The translations under genes and the position numbers were made by a program. A stretch of 64,000 bases of DNA from Lachnospiraceae bacterium (GTDB taxonomy: Bacteria; Bacillota; Clostridia; Lachnospirales; Lachnospiraceae). Below, in pieces: positions 36,360 through 44,653 of this stretch (within the stretch, counting starts at the first letter, position 1; each line of letters starts with the position of its first letter). The notes under the pieces are model-generated. The model was not told the origin of the DNA. It saw only the letters and a program-made list of their open reading frames with translations, and ran no database searches. Location of the stretch: contig JALEIR010000079.1 in assembly GCA_022769665.1 (NCBI GenBank), positions 1 through 64,000 on the forward strand, written 5' to 3'.

Positions 36360-37730
36360 CTATATATGTGTTGCAATAATCAGGGTTCTCCCATTCCGGC
36401 GGGTCCGGACATACTCTTCGGCGCATGCACGGGTTTCGGCATCCATCCCCGTAAAAGGCTCATCCAGAAGCACACAGTCAGAATCTGCTTCCATGGCCCG
36501 CACCAGTGCCACCCGACGCTTCATGCCACCGCTTAAGACTTCGCAGGGCTTGTCCAATGCCTCCGGCTCCAAAAGCTTTTCCAGTTCCGCTCTTGCTGCT
36601 GTCGCATCGCCCGTCACCATCTCCACATTCTTTACTGCACTGTATCCCCGGCACAATCTGTCTTCCTGAAATACCATACTACAGGAAGCAATCGTTTTTA
36701 CCCTGCCGCTGTCGGGCTGTTCCAAGCCCGCAAGGAGACGCAGCAGCGTTGTCTTTCCGCTGCCGGAGGGTTCTCTCAGATAATAAACATGTCCCTGCTC
36801 AAAGAAATCATTCCTGTCCTTGAACACAGTTATATCGTGATATCTCTTACACACATTTTCCAGTACAAATCCACGGTCGTCAGACGCAACTGCATCTCCG
36901 GCGTTTGCCTCCCGGGGAAACCTCCTTCTCTGTTCTCCCTTCTTTGGCTTCACCTGCTGTCCCCGGCTTTTTACTTCCGGCTTTCTGCACGCCGGCTGCC
37001 AGTCAAAAAATCTGTCCGTTAGCCAAATCACCAGCTTTTCAAAAAGGAAGCTGAGCATAATCACCACCGCTGTCCACGCAAAAACTCCGGCTGTGTCAAG
37101 ATAAATCTTAGACATATATATCTGACCACCGATGGACAAATCTGCCATGCCAATCACTTCCGCTGCCACTCCGGATTTCCAGCTCATACCCAGTGCTGTT
37201 TTCATGCTGCTGTACAGATATGGTTGCAATGCCGGTCTGTAAATATAGAAAAAGCAGCTACCCGGCGACAGCCGGAATACCTTACCCATCTCCAGAAGTT
37301 CCCGGTCTACATTTTTGAGACCTTCCAACGTATTGATATAAATACCGGGCAACACCACCAGGAAACTGACGACAGCCGCCAGGAAAGAAGACCCCCACCA
37401 AATCAGTAACAACACAACAAAGGATGCCACAGGAATCGCTTTCAGCAAACTGATAAGCGGTGACAGGCAATCCTCCAGGAACGGGAAACGACAACTGACA
37501 GCTGCCAGCAATACAGCAGTCCCCATCCCCGCAAAAAAACCTGTTCCGATTCGCAGAAGCGACATTGCAATTGTCCGGTAAAAAGACTTGTCCCCCAACA
37601 GGGCAAACAGTTCCTTTGCCGTCCGGATAGGTGTTGACAGCAGAATCTTGTTGTCGACGACATGCGCCAGTACTGCCCACATAACAATCCAGAACAGAAT
37701 CATTAAGGCTTTTCTGATTGTCTTTTTCAT
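36360..37730 (-). CDS. fused ABC permease-ATPase (SsuC-SsuB/TauC-TauB type importer)
   Basis: This 456-aa protein joins two normally separate importer subunits. Residues 1-255 form an SsuC/TauC-type permease with about six helices and the ATPase-contact region ELLEMGKVFRLSPGSCFFYIYRPALQPYL. After a basic linker, residues 295-456 form an ATPase with EPSGSGKTTLLRLL (Glu where Gly usually begins Walker A), signature VLSGGMKRRVALVRA and Walker B CVLLDEPFTGMD. It ends at IIATHI, just after the switch His, about 20 residues short of most relatives. Its start overlaps the lipoprotein gene stop by four bases. Substrates of this class include sulfonates, taurine, nitrate and pyrimidines; the substrate here is unknown. 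Confidence 0.85.
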   Translation of the reverse strand: MKKTIRKALMILFWIVMWAVLAHVVDNKILLSTPIRTAKELFALLGDKSFYRTIAMSLLRIGTGFFAGMGTAVLLAAVSCRFPFLEDCLSPLISLLKAIPVASFVVLLLIWWGSSFLAAVVSFLVVLPGIYINTLEGLKNVDRELLEMGKVFRLSPGSCFFYIYRPALQPYLYSSMKTALGMSWKSGVAAEVIGMADLSIGGQIYMSKIYLDTAGVFAWTAVVIMLSFLFEKLVIWLTDRFFDWQPACRKPEVKSRGQQVKPKKGEQRRRFPREANAGDAVASDDRGFVLENVCKRYHDITVFKDRNDFFEQGHVYYLREPSGSGKTTLLRLLAGLEQPDSGRVKTIASCSMVFQEDRLCRGYSAVKNVEMVTGDATAARAELEKLLEPEALDKPCEVLSGGMKRRVALVRAMEADSDCVLLDEPFTGMDAETRACAEEYVRTRRNGRTLIIATHI

Positions 37731-38725
37731 CTGTTTTCATTCCCTAAATAATAGAAATCGTCATCCGGCAGACTGCCGCCCACCAACTGTCCGTTGAAAT
37801 CCGCAAGAACATTCAGGTACGCAGAAAGGGCTTCTTTCATTTCCCTGCCGGTCACACAGGTAAGATTGCATTTCGGAATTGCCTGCGCAGCAATAGGCTC
37901 CTTGGCTACAATGCCAGCTTCTACCGCAAGTACCGCTGCCGCCTCAACATTTGAATTAACGGCTTCAGCGCTCAATCTGTGTTCCTCCAGAAATGTTTCC
38001 ACAGTCTGAGGATGCTCCTCAAGAAACGCCTTTCTGACCACTGTCACACCGGTAACCATCCCTTCTGTTCCGTTTCCCGTACGCAGCCATTCCTCATTCA
38101 TATCAAGCACAACCCTTAAAGTATCATTCTGTAACAGTGCCGCCGTGACAAAGGGCTGCGGCAGCAAACCGACTGCCTCCGGATTTTCTGTCAGAACAGC
38201 TGCCACCTCAGTAGCTTCAGACTTAAATTCCAGAATATAGTCCGATTCCGTAAAACCGTTGGCTGCCAAAATATATCGCAGCGAAGCCTCCGGAGTTGTT
38301 CCTTTTCCTGTCAGATAAATCGTCCTACCCCGTAAATCAGCTATACTGTTAATCTCATCTGTTCCCGTCACCACATACAATACACCAAGGGTATTGATAT
38401 CAATAACAGCCACGCCGCCTTCCGTCTTCCGGTAAAGGGCCGCTGCCACATTCGCCGGCACAAGTGCTATATCAAGCTCTCCCTTTACCATCAACGGCAG
38501 AAGCTCGTCTGCTGCCGCTGCCATTTGAAACTCATAAGTATCGGCAGTCTCTCCTTTTCCGGCTTTATCCATTAAAAAAAGAATTCCCATGGAGGTAGGT
38601 CCTTTCAGCGCGCCCACTCTGACATTCACACTCTCTTCCCGTTGTCCGCATCCACCCATAAATGCAGTTAAAAAAACTGCACATAATATCACAATGACAG
38701 TATGATATAATCTCTCCTTTTTCAT
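37727..38725 (-). CDS. ABC importer substrate-binding lipoprotein
   Basis: This 332-aa protein has a signal sequence ending in FLTAFMGGCGQREE, a lipobox-like site with the lipidated Cys near residue 21. An NMT1/SsuA-like binding fold follows (KGPTSMGILFLMDKAG, DIALVPANVAAALYRK, DLRGRTIYLTGKGTTPE). The ORF track start (38929) is far too early; CAGGAGAGCTGAT precedes the ATG at 38725. It is coupled to the fused permease-ATPase by an ATGA overlap, so the two genes make a complete importer. The ligand is unknown. Confidence 0.88.
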   Translation of the reverse strand: MKKERLYHTVIVILCAVFLTAFMGGCGQREESVNVRVGALKGPTSMGILFLMDKAGKGETADTYEFQMAAAADELLPLMVKGELDIALVPANVAAALYRKTEGGVAVIDINTLGVLYVVTGTDEINSIADLRGRTIYLTGKGTTPEASLRYILAANGFTESDYILEFKSEATEVAAVLTENPEAVGLLPQPFVTAALLQNDTLRVVLDMNEEWLRTGNGTEGMVTGVTVVRKAFLEEHPQTVETFLEEHRLSAEAVNSNVEAAAVLAVEAGIVAKEPIAAQAIPKCNLTCVTGREMKEALSAYLNVLADFNGQLVGGSLPDDDFYYLGNENR

Positions 38726-38831
38726 ATCAGCTCTCCTGTTCATATTTTTTTCAGCGTAGCACCTCAGATTCATTAAGTCAATTATAAAACTGTCAAAAAT
38801 GTTATATACGATTTTTCCTCCAAAAGTTTCC

Positions 38832-38861
38832 AACATATTTCTTTTTGTCAGGGTCATACTA
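38832..38861 (+). promoter_or_regulatory. sigma-G-like forespore promoter of the SASP gene
   Basis: CATACTA at 38855-38861 matches the Bacillus sigma-G -10 consensus. An AACATA 17 bases upstream ends in the ATA expected at -35. Forespore expression is the rule for alpha/beta SASP genes. Confidence 0.65.
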
Positions 38862-38866
38862 AGACC

Positions 38867-38936
38867 AAGATAAGTCGCAGCAAAGCACTTGGCTGAAAGC
38901 AACATTTTCAGGATAAGTGCATGCAGCACTTATCTT
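38867..38936 (+). promoter_or_regulatory. structured leader of the SASP gene
   Basis: One 3' arm, GCACTTATCTT, can pair either with the distal AAGATAAGT (38867-38875) or with the proximal GATAAGTGC (38912-38920, loop ATGCA). CTGAAA/TTTCAG forms another hairpin between. The two pairings exclude each other. No function is known to me. Confidence 0.5.
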
Positions 38937-38981
38937 GAAGATAGAGAAGGAACACAAAACACACTTATGGAGGTGAAAAGA

Positions 38982-39182
38982 ATGTCCGGTAACAGAAGTA
39001 ATAGAGTAGAAGTGCCTGAAGCAAAGGCAGCAATGGATCGTTTTAAGACTGAAGTTGCATCTGAGCTTGGTGTAAACCTGAAGGAAGGCTACAACGGTGA
39101 TTTGACTTCCCGTGAGGCTGGTTCCATCGGTGGTGAAATGGTTCGTCGTATGATTCGTAAGCAGGAAGAGCAGATGAAATAA
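38982..39182 (+). CDS. alpha/beta-type small acid-soluble spore protein
   Basis: This 66-aa protein coats and protects spore DNA. It has the family's two conserved blocks: a VEVPEAKAAMDRFKTEVASELGV segment with the germination-protease cleavage region around FKTEVASELG, and the C-terminal GDLTSREAGSIGGEMVRRMI. I chose the ATG at 38982, preceded by GGAGGTGAAAAG, not the upstream frame start at 38889. It is a single-gene unit with a sigma-G-like promoter and a shared terminator, and is clear evidence of sporulation. Confidence 0.96.
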   Translation: MSGNRSNRVEVPEAKAAMDRFKTEVASELGVNLKEGYNGDLTSREAGSIGGEMVRRMIRKQEEQMK

Positions 39183-39227
39183 GGCTCCCCGAGCAAAAAG
39201 AACTGCGTAAATGAACGCATCAAAAAA

Positions 39228-39258
39228 GGACCCTGGCAAAAGCCCCGGTCCTTTTTTT
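39228..39258. terminator. bidirectional terminator between SASP and transaldolase genes
   Basis: GGACCCTGG and CCCCGGTCC pair, with TTTTTTTG on the plus side and a TTTTTT run on the minus side. It serves both convergent genes. Confidence 0.85.
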
Positions 39259-39268
39259 GTAAATTTAC

Positions 39269-39922
39269 TTATTCTCCGAATACAGCTCTGTAGTCTGCCT
39301 GGAACTTTGCAATTCCCGCATCGGTCAAAGGATGCTTCACCATCTGCTCGATAACGGCATAAGGAACGGTTGCAATATCTGCCCCTGCCAGTGCACAATC
39401 CGTTACATGAATAGGATTGCGAACACTCGCTGCAATAATCTGGGTATCCAAATCGGTTACGGCAAAGATATCGGAAATCTCACGAATCAAATCAACACCT
39501 CTCTGGCTGATATCATCCAGACGTCCCAAGAAAGGAGATACATATGTAGCGCCTGCACGTGCTGCCAAAAGAGCCTGGTTTGCACTGAAAATCAAGGTAA
39601 CATTTGTCTTTATTCCCTCGGAAGAAAGAACCTTACAAGCCTTCAGTCCCTCTACAGTCATCGGAATCTTTACTACCATATTAGGATGAATCTTCGCAAT
39701 TTCACGGCCTTCGCGAATCATTCCTTCTGCATCTACGGTGGTAGCCTTAACTTCACCACTAATAGGTCCGTCAACGATGGACGCAATTTCGGCAATAACC
39801 TCCTCAAATACTCTGCCTTCCTTCGCAATCAGGGAAGGGTTTGTGGTAACGCCACAGATAACACCCATGTCGTTTGCCTTCTTAATGTCCTCTACCTTTG
39901 CGGTATCAATGAAAAAACGCAT
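39269..39922 (-). CDS. fsa: transaldolase-like fructose-6-phosphate aldolase
   Basis: This 217-aa class I aldolase of the small transaldolase family has the opening [26 protein letters not shown], and the Schiff-base Lys in [14 protein letters not shown]. The length matches FSA/TalC rather than the 310-residue TalB. It either makes or splits fructose 6-phosphate or carries out the transaldolase step; these cannot be told apart by eye. The ATG at 39922 is preferred to 39928, because AGGAG lies nine bases before it and only three before the first ATG. A promoter and palindrome lie upstream. Confidence 0.92.
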   Translation of the reverse strand: MRFFIDTAKVEDIKKANDMGVICGVTTNPSLIAKEGRVFEEVIAEIASIVDGPISGEVKATTVDAEGMIREGREIAKIHPNMVVKIPMTVEGLKACKVLSSEGIKTNVTLIFSANQALLAARAGATYVSPFLGRLDDISQRGVDLIREISDIFAVTDLDTQIIAASVRNPIHVTDCALAGADIATVPYAVIEQMVKHPLTDAGIAKFQADYRAVFGE

Positions 39923-39962
39923 AACCATAATCTCCTTTTCTATAGGTTTATGTCCTTATTGT

Positions 39963-39978
39963 GCTCGTGCACACGAGC
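39963..39978. promoter_or_regulatory. palindrome in the fsa 5' region
   Basis: GCTCGTG-CA-CACGAGC has perfect seven-base arms, about 10 bases after the -10 box, a position suited to a repressor operator or a 5' mRNA hairpin. Confidence 0.5.
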
Positions 39979-39988
39979 CTCTTAATCT

Positions 39989-40017
39989 AGTATACTAGTG
40001 TCTTGGGCAAAACTCAA
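39989..40017 (-). promoter_or_regulatory. fsa promoter
   Basis: TTGAGT, 17-base spacer, TATACT on the minus strand. The -10 lies inside a second perfect palindrome, CTAGTATACTAG. The -35 overlaps the end of the kinase gene. Confidence 0.65.
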
Positions 40018-40808
40018 GTATTTTCGTACTCATACAGCCAAATATTTTTTTCCACTCTTATTTTCCCCCTCAGCACAGCCTTCTGTAAATTGCTGAACTT
40101 TCCGTGACACCCGGTTTCGCAGCAGACCGAAAGCAGTTCTTCCGCCCATCCCATATCCGGCAGTCTCTCCGTGGGAAGGATTCCGGTGCATCTGCGAATG
40201 ACTGCCCTCAGCCGATTATCACAATTTTTCCCACCGGCTGCCTGCAATGTTTTTCCAAGCCCGTAGATATCGGCAGTTATGGTCGGGCTGTTGCCGGGTT
40301 CAAACTGCTCCGGTGCTCCAAAGCCGGCGGTTCCGGCAATGCCGCTTTTATCTCCCTCCCGGCATGCACAACCAAAATCAACAAGTTTCACTCTACCGTC
40401 CGCGCTCAGTATAATATTGGAAGGTTTGATATCCCGAAACAGAATCGGTCGTTGTCTCTCATGAAGATATCTTATTCCATTTGCAAGTTTTTGTCCGATT
40501 TCTGCTGTCTCCTGCGATGAAAAGCAGCCTTGGCTTCTGATAATTCGCTCCAGATTTTCTCCCTGTACATATTCCATCATGAGCCATCCGCTCCCCTTCT
40601 CTGTCCCATGCTCCGCATACGTCGGAAACAGCTCATGCTTTACCTGTCTCTGAATTTCCGCTTCTTTCATTAACATTTCAGTATTTTTACTAATCTTGCA
40701 GGCATAATAGCGGCCTGCCGTATCTGCGGCCAGATACACCTCTGCAAAGGCACCTTTTCCCAGCAACCGGAGCAGCCTATATTTTCCGCCGGCTATTCTC
40801 TCATTCAT
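40014..40808 (-). CDS. Ser/Thr protein kinase, soluble Hanks type
   Basis: This 264-aa kinase has a glycine loop GKGAFAEVYLA, Lys in YACKISK, catalytic loop FRDIKPSNIIL (FRD for HRD), metal-binding VDFGCA and GAPEQF (APE). Unlike PrkC it has no membrane helix and no PASTA repeats, so it does not sense cell wall fragments itself. The last 50 residues lie past the kinase fold and include several Cys. It overlaps the upstream gene, a likely dead PP2C homologue, by eight bases. That pairing suggests the partner regulates or is regulated by the kinase. Confidence 0.9.
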   Translation of the reverse strand: MNERIAGGKYRLLRLLGKGAFAEVYLAADTAGRYYACKISKNTEMLMKEAEIQRQVKHELFPTYAEHGTEKGSGWLMMEYVQGENLERIIRSQGCFSSQETAEIGQKLANGIRYLHERQRPILFRDIKPSNIILSADGRVKLVDFGCACREGDKSGIAGTAGFGAPEQFEPGNSPTITADIYGLGKTLQAAGGKNCDNRLRAVIRRCTGILPTERLPDMGWAEELLSVCCETGCHGKFSNLQKAVLRGKIRVEKNIWLYEYENT

Positions 40809-41457
40809 TGTCCCCCTCCTTTGTCATTACCAAAACGGCTGTCCGGAAATTTCCTTCTGCCTTCTTTGCAAATTCTCTCAGATGCCTGTTTGCCTGTTCT
40901 TCCGTTTCCATGCCAACCAATCGTAAAGCTTCACCCAGTTTATTCTCCTCGCCGGGTTTCACCGCTCCTTCCGGAACCAGCAAAATTCCTGCTCCCGGTT
41001 CCAATACACCCCTGAAACTGCCGTTCATTCTTCTTACAATTCCTCTTCCGAGAGACGTACCCAGTAAATAAGCTTCCTGCCCATTCCCCAAAATCATAGC
41101 TTCTTCGCCCAGACACAAAAGTATCTTCCATTTCGCTCTGATACTCTGTGGCAGCAAGCCCTGACCTGTCATATCAGAGCACGCTATATCAGCTGTACTC
41201 TCTCTGGCAATCTCCGCCAGTTCTTTCTCTGCCAGTCCCATCCACTTTTTCCGGCTTCGCACCGCCTTATGCCAGGGGAAGCCACGGCACCACGATAAAA
41301 GCTGCCCGGTAAATCTTCGGCCCGCTTCTTCATTTTTCACATTACATGCACAAATACATACAAAGCATACCGAAATTCCCCTGCATGCATACTGCTGCAG
41401 CAAAAGGGAGGTTTCTCCCTCCCCCTGCAGCCTGATATAGGTTGTCAAATATTTCAT
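40801..41457 (-). CDS. possible PP2C pseudophosphatase, partner of the kinase
   Basis: This 218-aa protein is not clearly assigned. Its layout suggests a PP2C fold: an MKYLTTYIRLQG start, a hydrophobic strand GISVCFVCICACNVKNEEAG where DGMGG would be, LLCLGEEAMILGN where GDSR lies, ILLVPEGAV where the TDG motif lies, and a final FRTAVLVMTK where DNxTxIVV lies. Each expected metal-binding Asp is replaced, so it would be inactive as a phosphatase. The order phosphatase-kinase with overlap is a standard bacterial pair, which supports this reading. Unrelated function remains possible. Confidence 0.55.
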   Translation of the reverse strand: MKYLTTYIRLQGEGETSLLLQQYACRGISVCFVCICACNVKNEEAGRRFTGQLLSWCRGFPWHKAVRSRKKWMGLAEKELAEIARESTADIACSDMTGQGLLPQSIRAKWKILLCLGEEAMILGNGQEAYLLGTSLGRGIVRRMNGSFRGVLEPGAGILLVPEGAVKPGEENKLGEALRLVGMETEEQANRHLREFAKKAEGNFRTAVLVMTKEGDNE

Positions 41458-41495
41458 ACGGATACCTGTCAGGAAATTACATAGAAAACAGAATT

Positions 41496-42581
41496 TTATT
41501 TCATAAAGATATTTGCCAAATCATTAAAGAAGATAAATACCATCAAAATCATAAAAAACATCAAGCCGATAAAATGCACCATGCCTTCCTTCTCGGGCGG
41601 TACCGGCTTGCCCCGGATAACCTCTATCAGCAGAAAGACCAGTCTTCCGCCATCCAGCGCGGGAATCGGAAGCAGATTCAGGATACCCAGGTTTACGGAA
41701 AGCATCAACGTAATATTCAGCATACTTAACAGTACGCTCTGCCAGCCATAATCCTTGGCAGCCTCGTAGGTAGCGCCCACCACATTAACCGCAATACCCA
41801 CCGGTCCTGCCACATCCTGCCTGGTCACACGCCCGGTGAACAGCATCCCCAGGCTCTTGTAAGTGGCCTTCACGGAGTAACGCATCTCATACCACGCATA
41901 CTTCAGGGTTTCGACACCCTTTGGCTCAACAAATTCCCCATTGACAATTCCCAAAAGATAATAGCCGTATTCTTCATCATACCGGGGAGTCAGCATCGTT
42001 TCATGACGTTCACCGTCACGCTCATACACTACCTTCACATCGCCACCGCGATAAGAGGCCTGCATAAACAGTGAAATTTCCTGATACAGTTTGATGCTTT
42101 CTCCGTTAAGGGAAATGATTCTGTCACCGTCCTGTAAGCCTGCTGCCTCCGCGCCGCCTCCTTCTGACACCTGAGAAGCAATCGGATCGCGAATTGCTAT
42201 AATTCCTGTCATGTTAACCATGATAAAAGCAATGACAAATGCCAGAATAAAGTTGAAAAAAGGGCCTGCTGCCACTGTGGCAATCCGACTCCAAACCTTG
42301 GCTTTCAAAAAAGAGCCCGGTCCCGGTTCTTTTGCCTCTCCCGAAGTCTCATCCTTCTCAACCACTCCGTCTTCACCCTCAAACATACAGGCTCCGCCGA
42401 TGGGAAACAACTTCAGGGAATATTTTGTTCCACCCTTTTGAAACGAAAAAATATTCGGTCCCATACCCACGGCAAACTCCACCACATGAATGCCGTTTAC
42501 TTTGGCAATCAGGAAATGTCCGAATTCGTGTGCTATGACCACAACCCCGAAGATGATAATAAACAAAATCAACGTCATCAT
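41496..42581 (-). CDS. rseP: site-2 membrane metalloprotease RseP
   Basis: This 361-aa intramembrane zinc protease has HEFGH in the first helix (VVIAHEFGHFLIAKVNG), a PDZ domain in the middle (about residues 130-215, with GLQDGDRIISLNGE) and the second catalytic motif NLLPIPALDGGRL. It cleaves anti-sigma factors or signal peptides within the membrane. The window also has a membrane anti-sigma protein (29349-30095), a possible but unproven substrate. The start codon directly follows the dxr stop (TAAATG), so the two are coupled. Confidence 0.95.
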   Translation of the reverse strand: MMTLILFIIIFGVVVIAHEFGHFLIAKVNGIHVVEFAVGMGPNIFSFQKGGTKYSLKLFPIGGACMFEGEDGVVEKDETSGEAKEPGPGSFLKAKVWSRIATVAAGPFFNFILAFVIAFIMVNMTGIIAIRDPIASQVSEGGGAEAAGLQDGDRIISLNGESIKLYQEISLFMQASYRGGDVKVVYERDGERHETMLTPRYDEEYGYYLLGIVNGEFVEPKGVETLKYAWYEMRYSVKATYKSLGMLFTGRVTRQDVAGPVGIAVNVVGATYEAAKDYGWQSVLLSMLNITLMLSVNLGILNLLPIPALDGGRLVFLLIEVIRGKPVPPEKEGMVHFIGLMFFMILMVFIFFNDLANIFMK

Positions 42582-43730
42582 TTAGTAACTAATCCTTCCT
42601 GCTATATATTCATAAGTCTCCGCCTCAGCGGCTAAAATTTCATCTACGTCCGGATTTTGAATTGTTTTATGATGCTCCATGGCTTCACCAATCAGATCCG
42701 GAATCTGCAGATAGCCGATTTTTTCCTCCAGGAACAGGGCTACCGCCTTCTCATTTGCCGCATTGTACACAGTAGGCATACTGCCTCCCAGGGTTGCTGC
42801 CCGATAAGCCAGCGCAAGCCCTGTGAAAGTGTCTGTGTCCGGTTTTTCGAATGTGATGCTTCCGAGTTCAAAAAAATCTACTCGCTTTCCCTGCATGGGA
42901 CGTCTGTCGGGATAAAACAGTGCGTACTGGATTGGCAGCTTCATGTCCGGTGTCCCCATCTGAGCCATAATTGCTCCATCCACAAACTGCACCGCCGAAT
43001 GAATGATACTCTGGGGATGTACCACCACCTGAATACGGTCTAGATCCACCCCAAAGAGCCACTTTGCCTCCATAACCTCCAACCCTTTGTTCACAAGTGT
43101 AGAGGAATCAATTGTGATTTTACGCCCCATAGACCAATTCGGATGCTTCAATGCATCCTGCACTTTCATATTTGCCAGTTGCTCTCTTGTTTTCCCTCTG
43201 AAAGGCCCGCCCGATGCTGTCAACAAAATTTTCTCTATTCTTTCGGAAGGCTCTCCGTTCAGAGACTGAAAAATTGCGCTATGTTCACTGTCCACCGGCA
43301 GAATGGACACACCGCACTCTTTCGCCAATGGCATTATGATATGCCCCGCTGTCACCAGCGTCTCCTTGTTGGCAAGTGCAATATCCTTGCCTGCACGGAT
43401 GGCTGCTATCGTAGGCCTGATACCAATCATTCCCACAATTGCCGTAACCAATACCCGGCTTTCTTCCATCGTCGCAATTTCCAAAAGTCCTTCCATACCC
43501 GAAACGATTTTTACGTTCAAATCAGACACCTTAGTCCGCAAATCCTTTGCAGCTTCCTCAGTCCACATTCCGGCAATCGTGGGGTGAAACTCCCGAATCT
43601 GTTCCTCCATCTTTTCTACGCTGCTCCCCGCGGCCAGTGCAACCACCTGCAACTCGGGATGATTGCGGACCACGTCCAATGTCTGTGTTCCGATAGACCC
43701 GGTGGAGCCTAAAATTGCTATCTTTTTCAT
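42582..43730 (-). CDS. dxr: 1-deoxy-D-xylulose 5-phosphate reductoisomerase
   Basis: This protein of about 382 aa is the second enzyme of the MEP isoprenoid pathway, making MEP with NADPH. Seen: the Rossmann motif LGSTGSIGTQTL, ALANKETLVTAGHII, PVDSEHSAIFQ (metal-binding Asp and Glu), KILLTASGGPFRG and HPNWSMGRKITIDSSTLVNKGLE. AGAAGGAATGCGT before the ATG at 43730 favours that start over 43736. It sits in the usual cdsA-dxr-rseP order and supplies precursors for the undecaprenyl chain made by uppS upstream. Confidence 0.97.
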   Translation of the reverse strand: MKKIAILGSTGSIGTQTLDVVRNHPELQVVALAAGSSVEKMEEQIREFHPTIAGMWTEEAAKDLRTKVSDLNVKIVSGMEGLLEIATMEESRVLVTAIVGMIGIRPTIAAIRAGKDIALANKETLVTAGHIIMPLAKECGVSILPVDSEHSAIFQSLNGEPSERIEKILLTASGGPFRGKTREQLANMKVQDALKHPNWSMGRKITIDSSTLVNKGLEVMEAKWLFGVDLDRIQVVVHPQSIIHSAVQFVDGAIMAQMGTPDMKLPIQYALFYPDRRPMQGKRVDFFELGSITFEKPDTDTFTGLALAYRAATLGGSMPTVYNAANEKAVALFLEEKIGYLQIPDLIGEAMEHHKTIQNPDVDEILAAEAETYEYIAGRISY

Positions 43731-43818
43731 ACGCATTCCTTCTCAAGTGAATCTTTTACTGTTTTCATTACTATGGCATAATCCAAAATATTAACGTACA
43801 GTTCCCGTTCAGCAGACA

Positions 43819-44649
43819 TTAATGCAAAATAGAGGAAAGAAAATATATCAGAGGTGCTGTAACGATGACACTGTCAAACCGGTCCATGATCCCACCGTGC
43901 CCCGGAATCAGCTTTCCGTAATCCTTAATTCCCTTGTTGCGCTTGATGGCCGAGGCTGCGAGGTCGCCCACCATGCTTACCACTGCACCGAGAGCACAAA
44001 TCACTGCTGCCAGTGTCAAATTTCCGGGTGTCCTCTCCATTACAAACCACCCGTAGCCGACACCGATCAATGCTGCTCCCAATACTCCTCCGATACATCC
44101 CTCCAGCGACTTTTTCGGGCTTAATACCGGGAATATTTTTCTTTTTCCAATCAGCTTTCCCACACAATATGCGCAAGTGTCGCTGCCCCAAGAGCAAATC
44201 AGTATGAACCATACCATGTAAATTCCGTTCTCGCCCATACGGATAAAATCAATAAAGGACAGCATCACCGGTGCGTAAAGAAACGCAAACACGGCAAACG
44301 CAATCTGCTCTGCCCGGTATTTTGGGAATGTCACTACATATACAAACAGCTCACCGAGAAATAAAACAATAAAGCATGCAATCAGATAAATAGAATTCTG
44401 CTCCAGCAATCCCAAGTCTGTCAAAAGAATCAGCAGATAATAAGCTGTAATTCCCACATACCCGATTATTTCAGGTGCACTGTACCTTGCCTGTTCTCCC
44501 CCAAAAACTCCAAGTGCTTTCGCAAGTTCCCGATATCCAACGGCAGAAATAAAAAACAACAAAAGCGGAAGCAGGGGAGCACCTGTTACAAACCCGGCAG
44601 CTGCAACGATAACCAACACGATGCCACTTAAAAGTCTTGTTCGAAACAT
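43819..44649 (-). CDS. cdsA: phosphatidate cytidylyltransferase
   Basis: This 276-aa polytopic membrane enzyme makes CDP-diacylglycerol, the precursor for phospholipids including the product of pgsA further right in the window. About eight helices precede the C-terminal signature GDLAASAIKRNKGIKDYGKLIPGHGGIMDRFDS. The start has GGAGGAGTAGGCAT upstream, four bases after the uppS stop, so the genes are co-transcribed. Confidence 0.97.
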   Translation of the reverse strand: MFRTRLLSGIVLVIVAAAGFVTGAPLLPLLLFFISAVGYRELAKALGVFGGEQARYSAPEIIGYVGITAYYLLILLTDLGLLEQNSIYLIACFIVLFLGELFVYVVTFPKYRAEQIAFAVFAFLYAPVMLSFIDFIRMGENGIYMVWFILICSWGSDTCAYCVGKLIGKRKIFPVLSPKKSLEGCIGGVLGAALIGVGYGWFVMERTPGNLTLAAVICALGAVVSMVGDLAASAIKRNKGIKDYGKLIPGHGGIMDRFDSVIVTAPLIYFLSSILH

Positions 44650-44653
44650 ATGC

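Noticed and set aside
38859-39398. 179-aa minus-strand frame across the SASP gene
   Set aside because: Antisense to the SASP gene and overlaps the transaldolase 3' end and the shared terminator.
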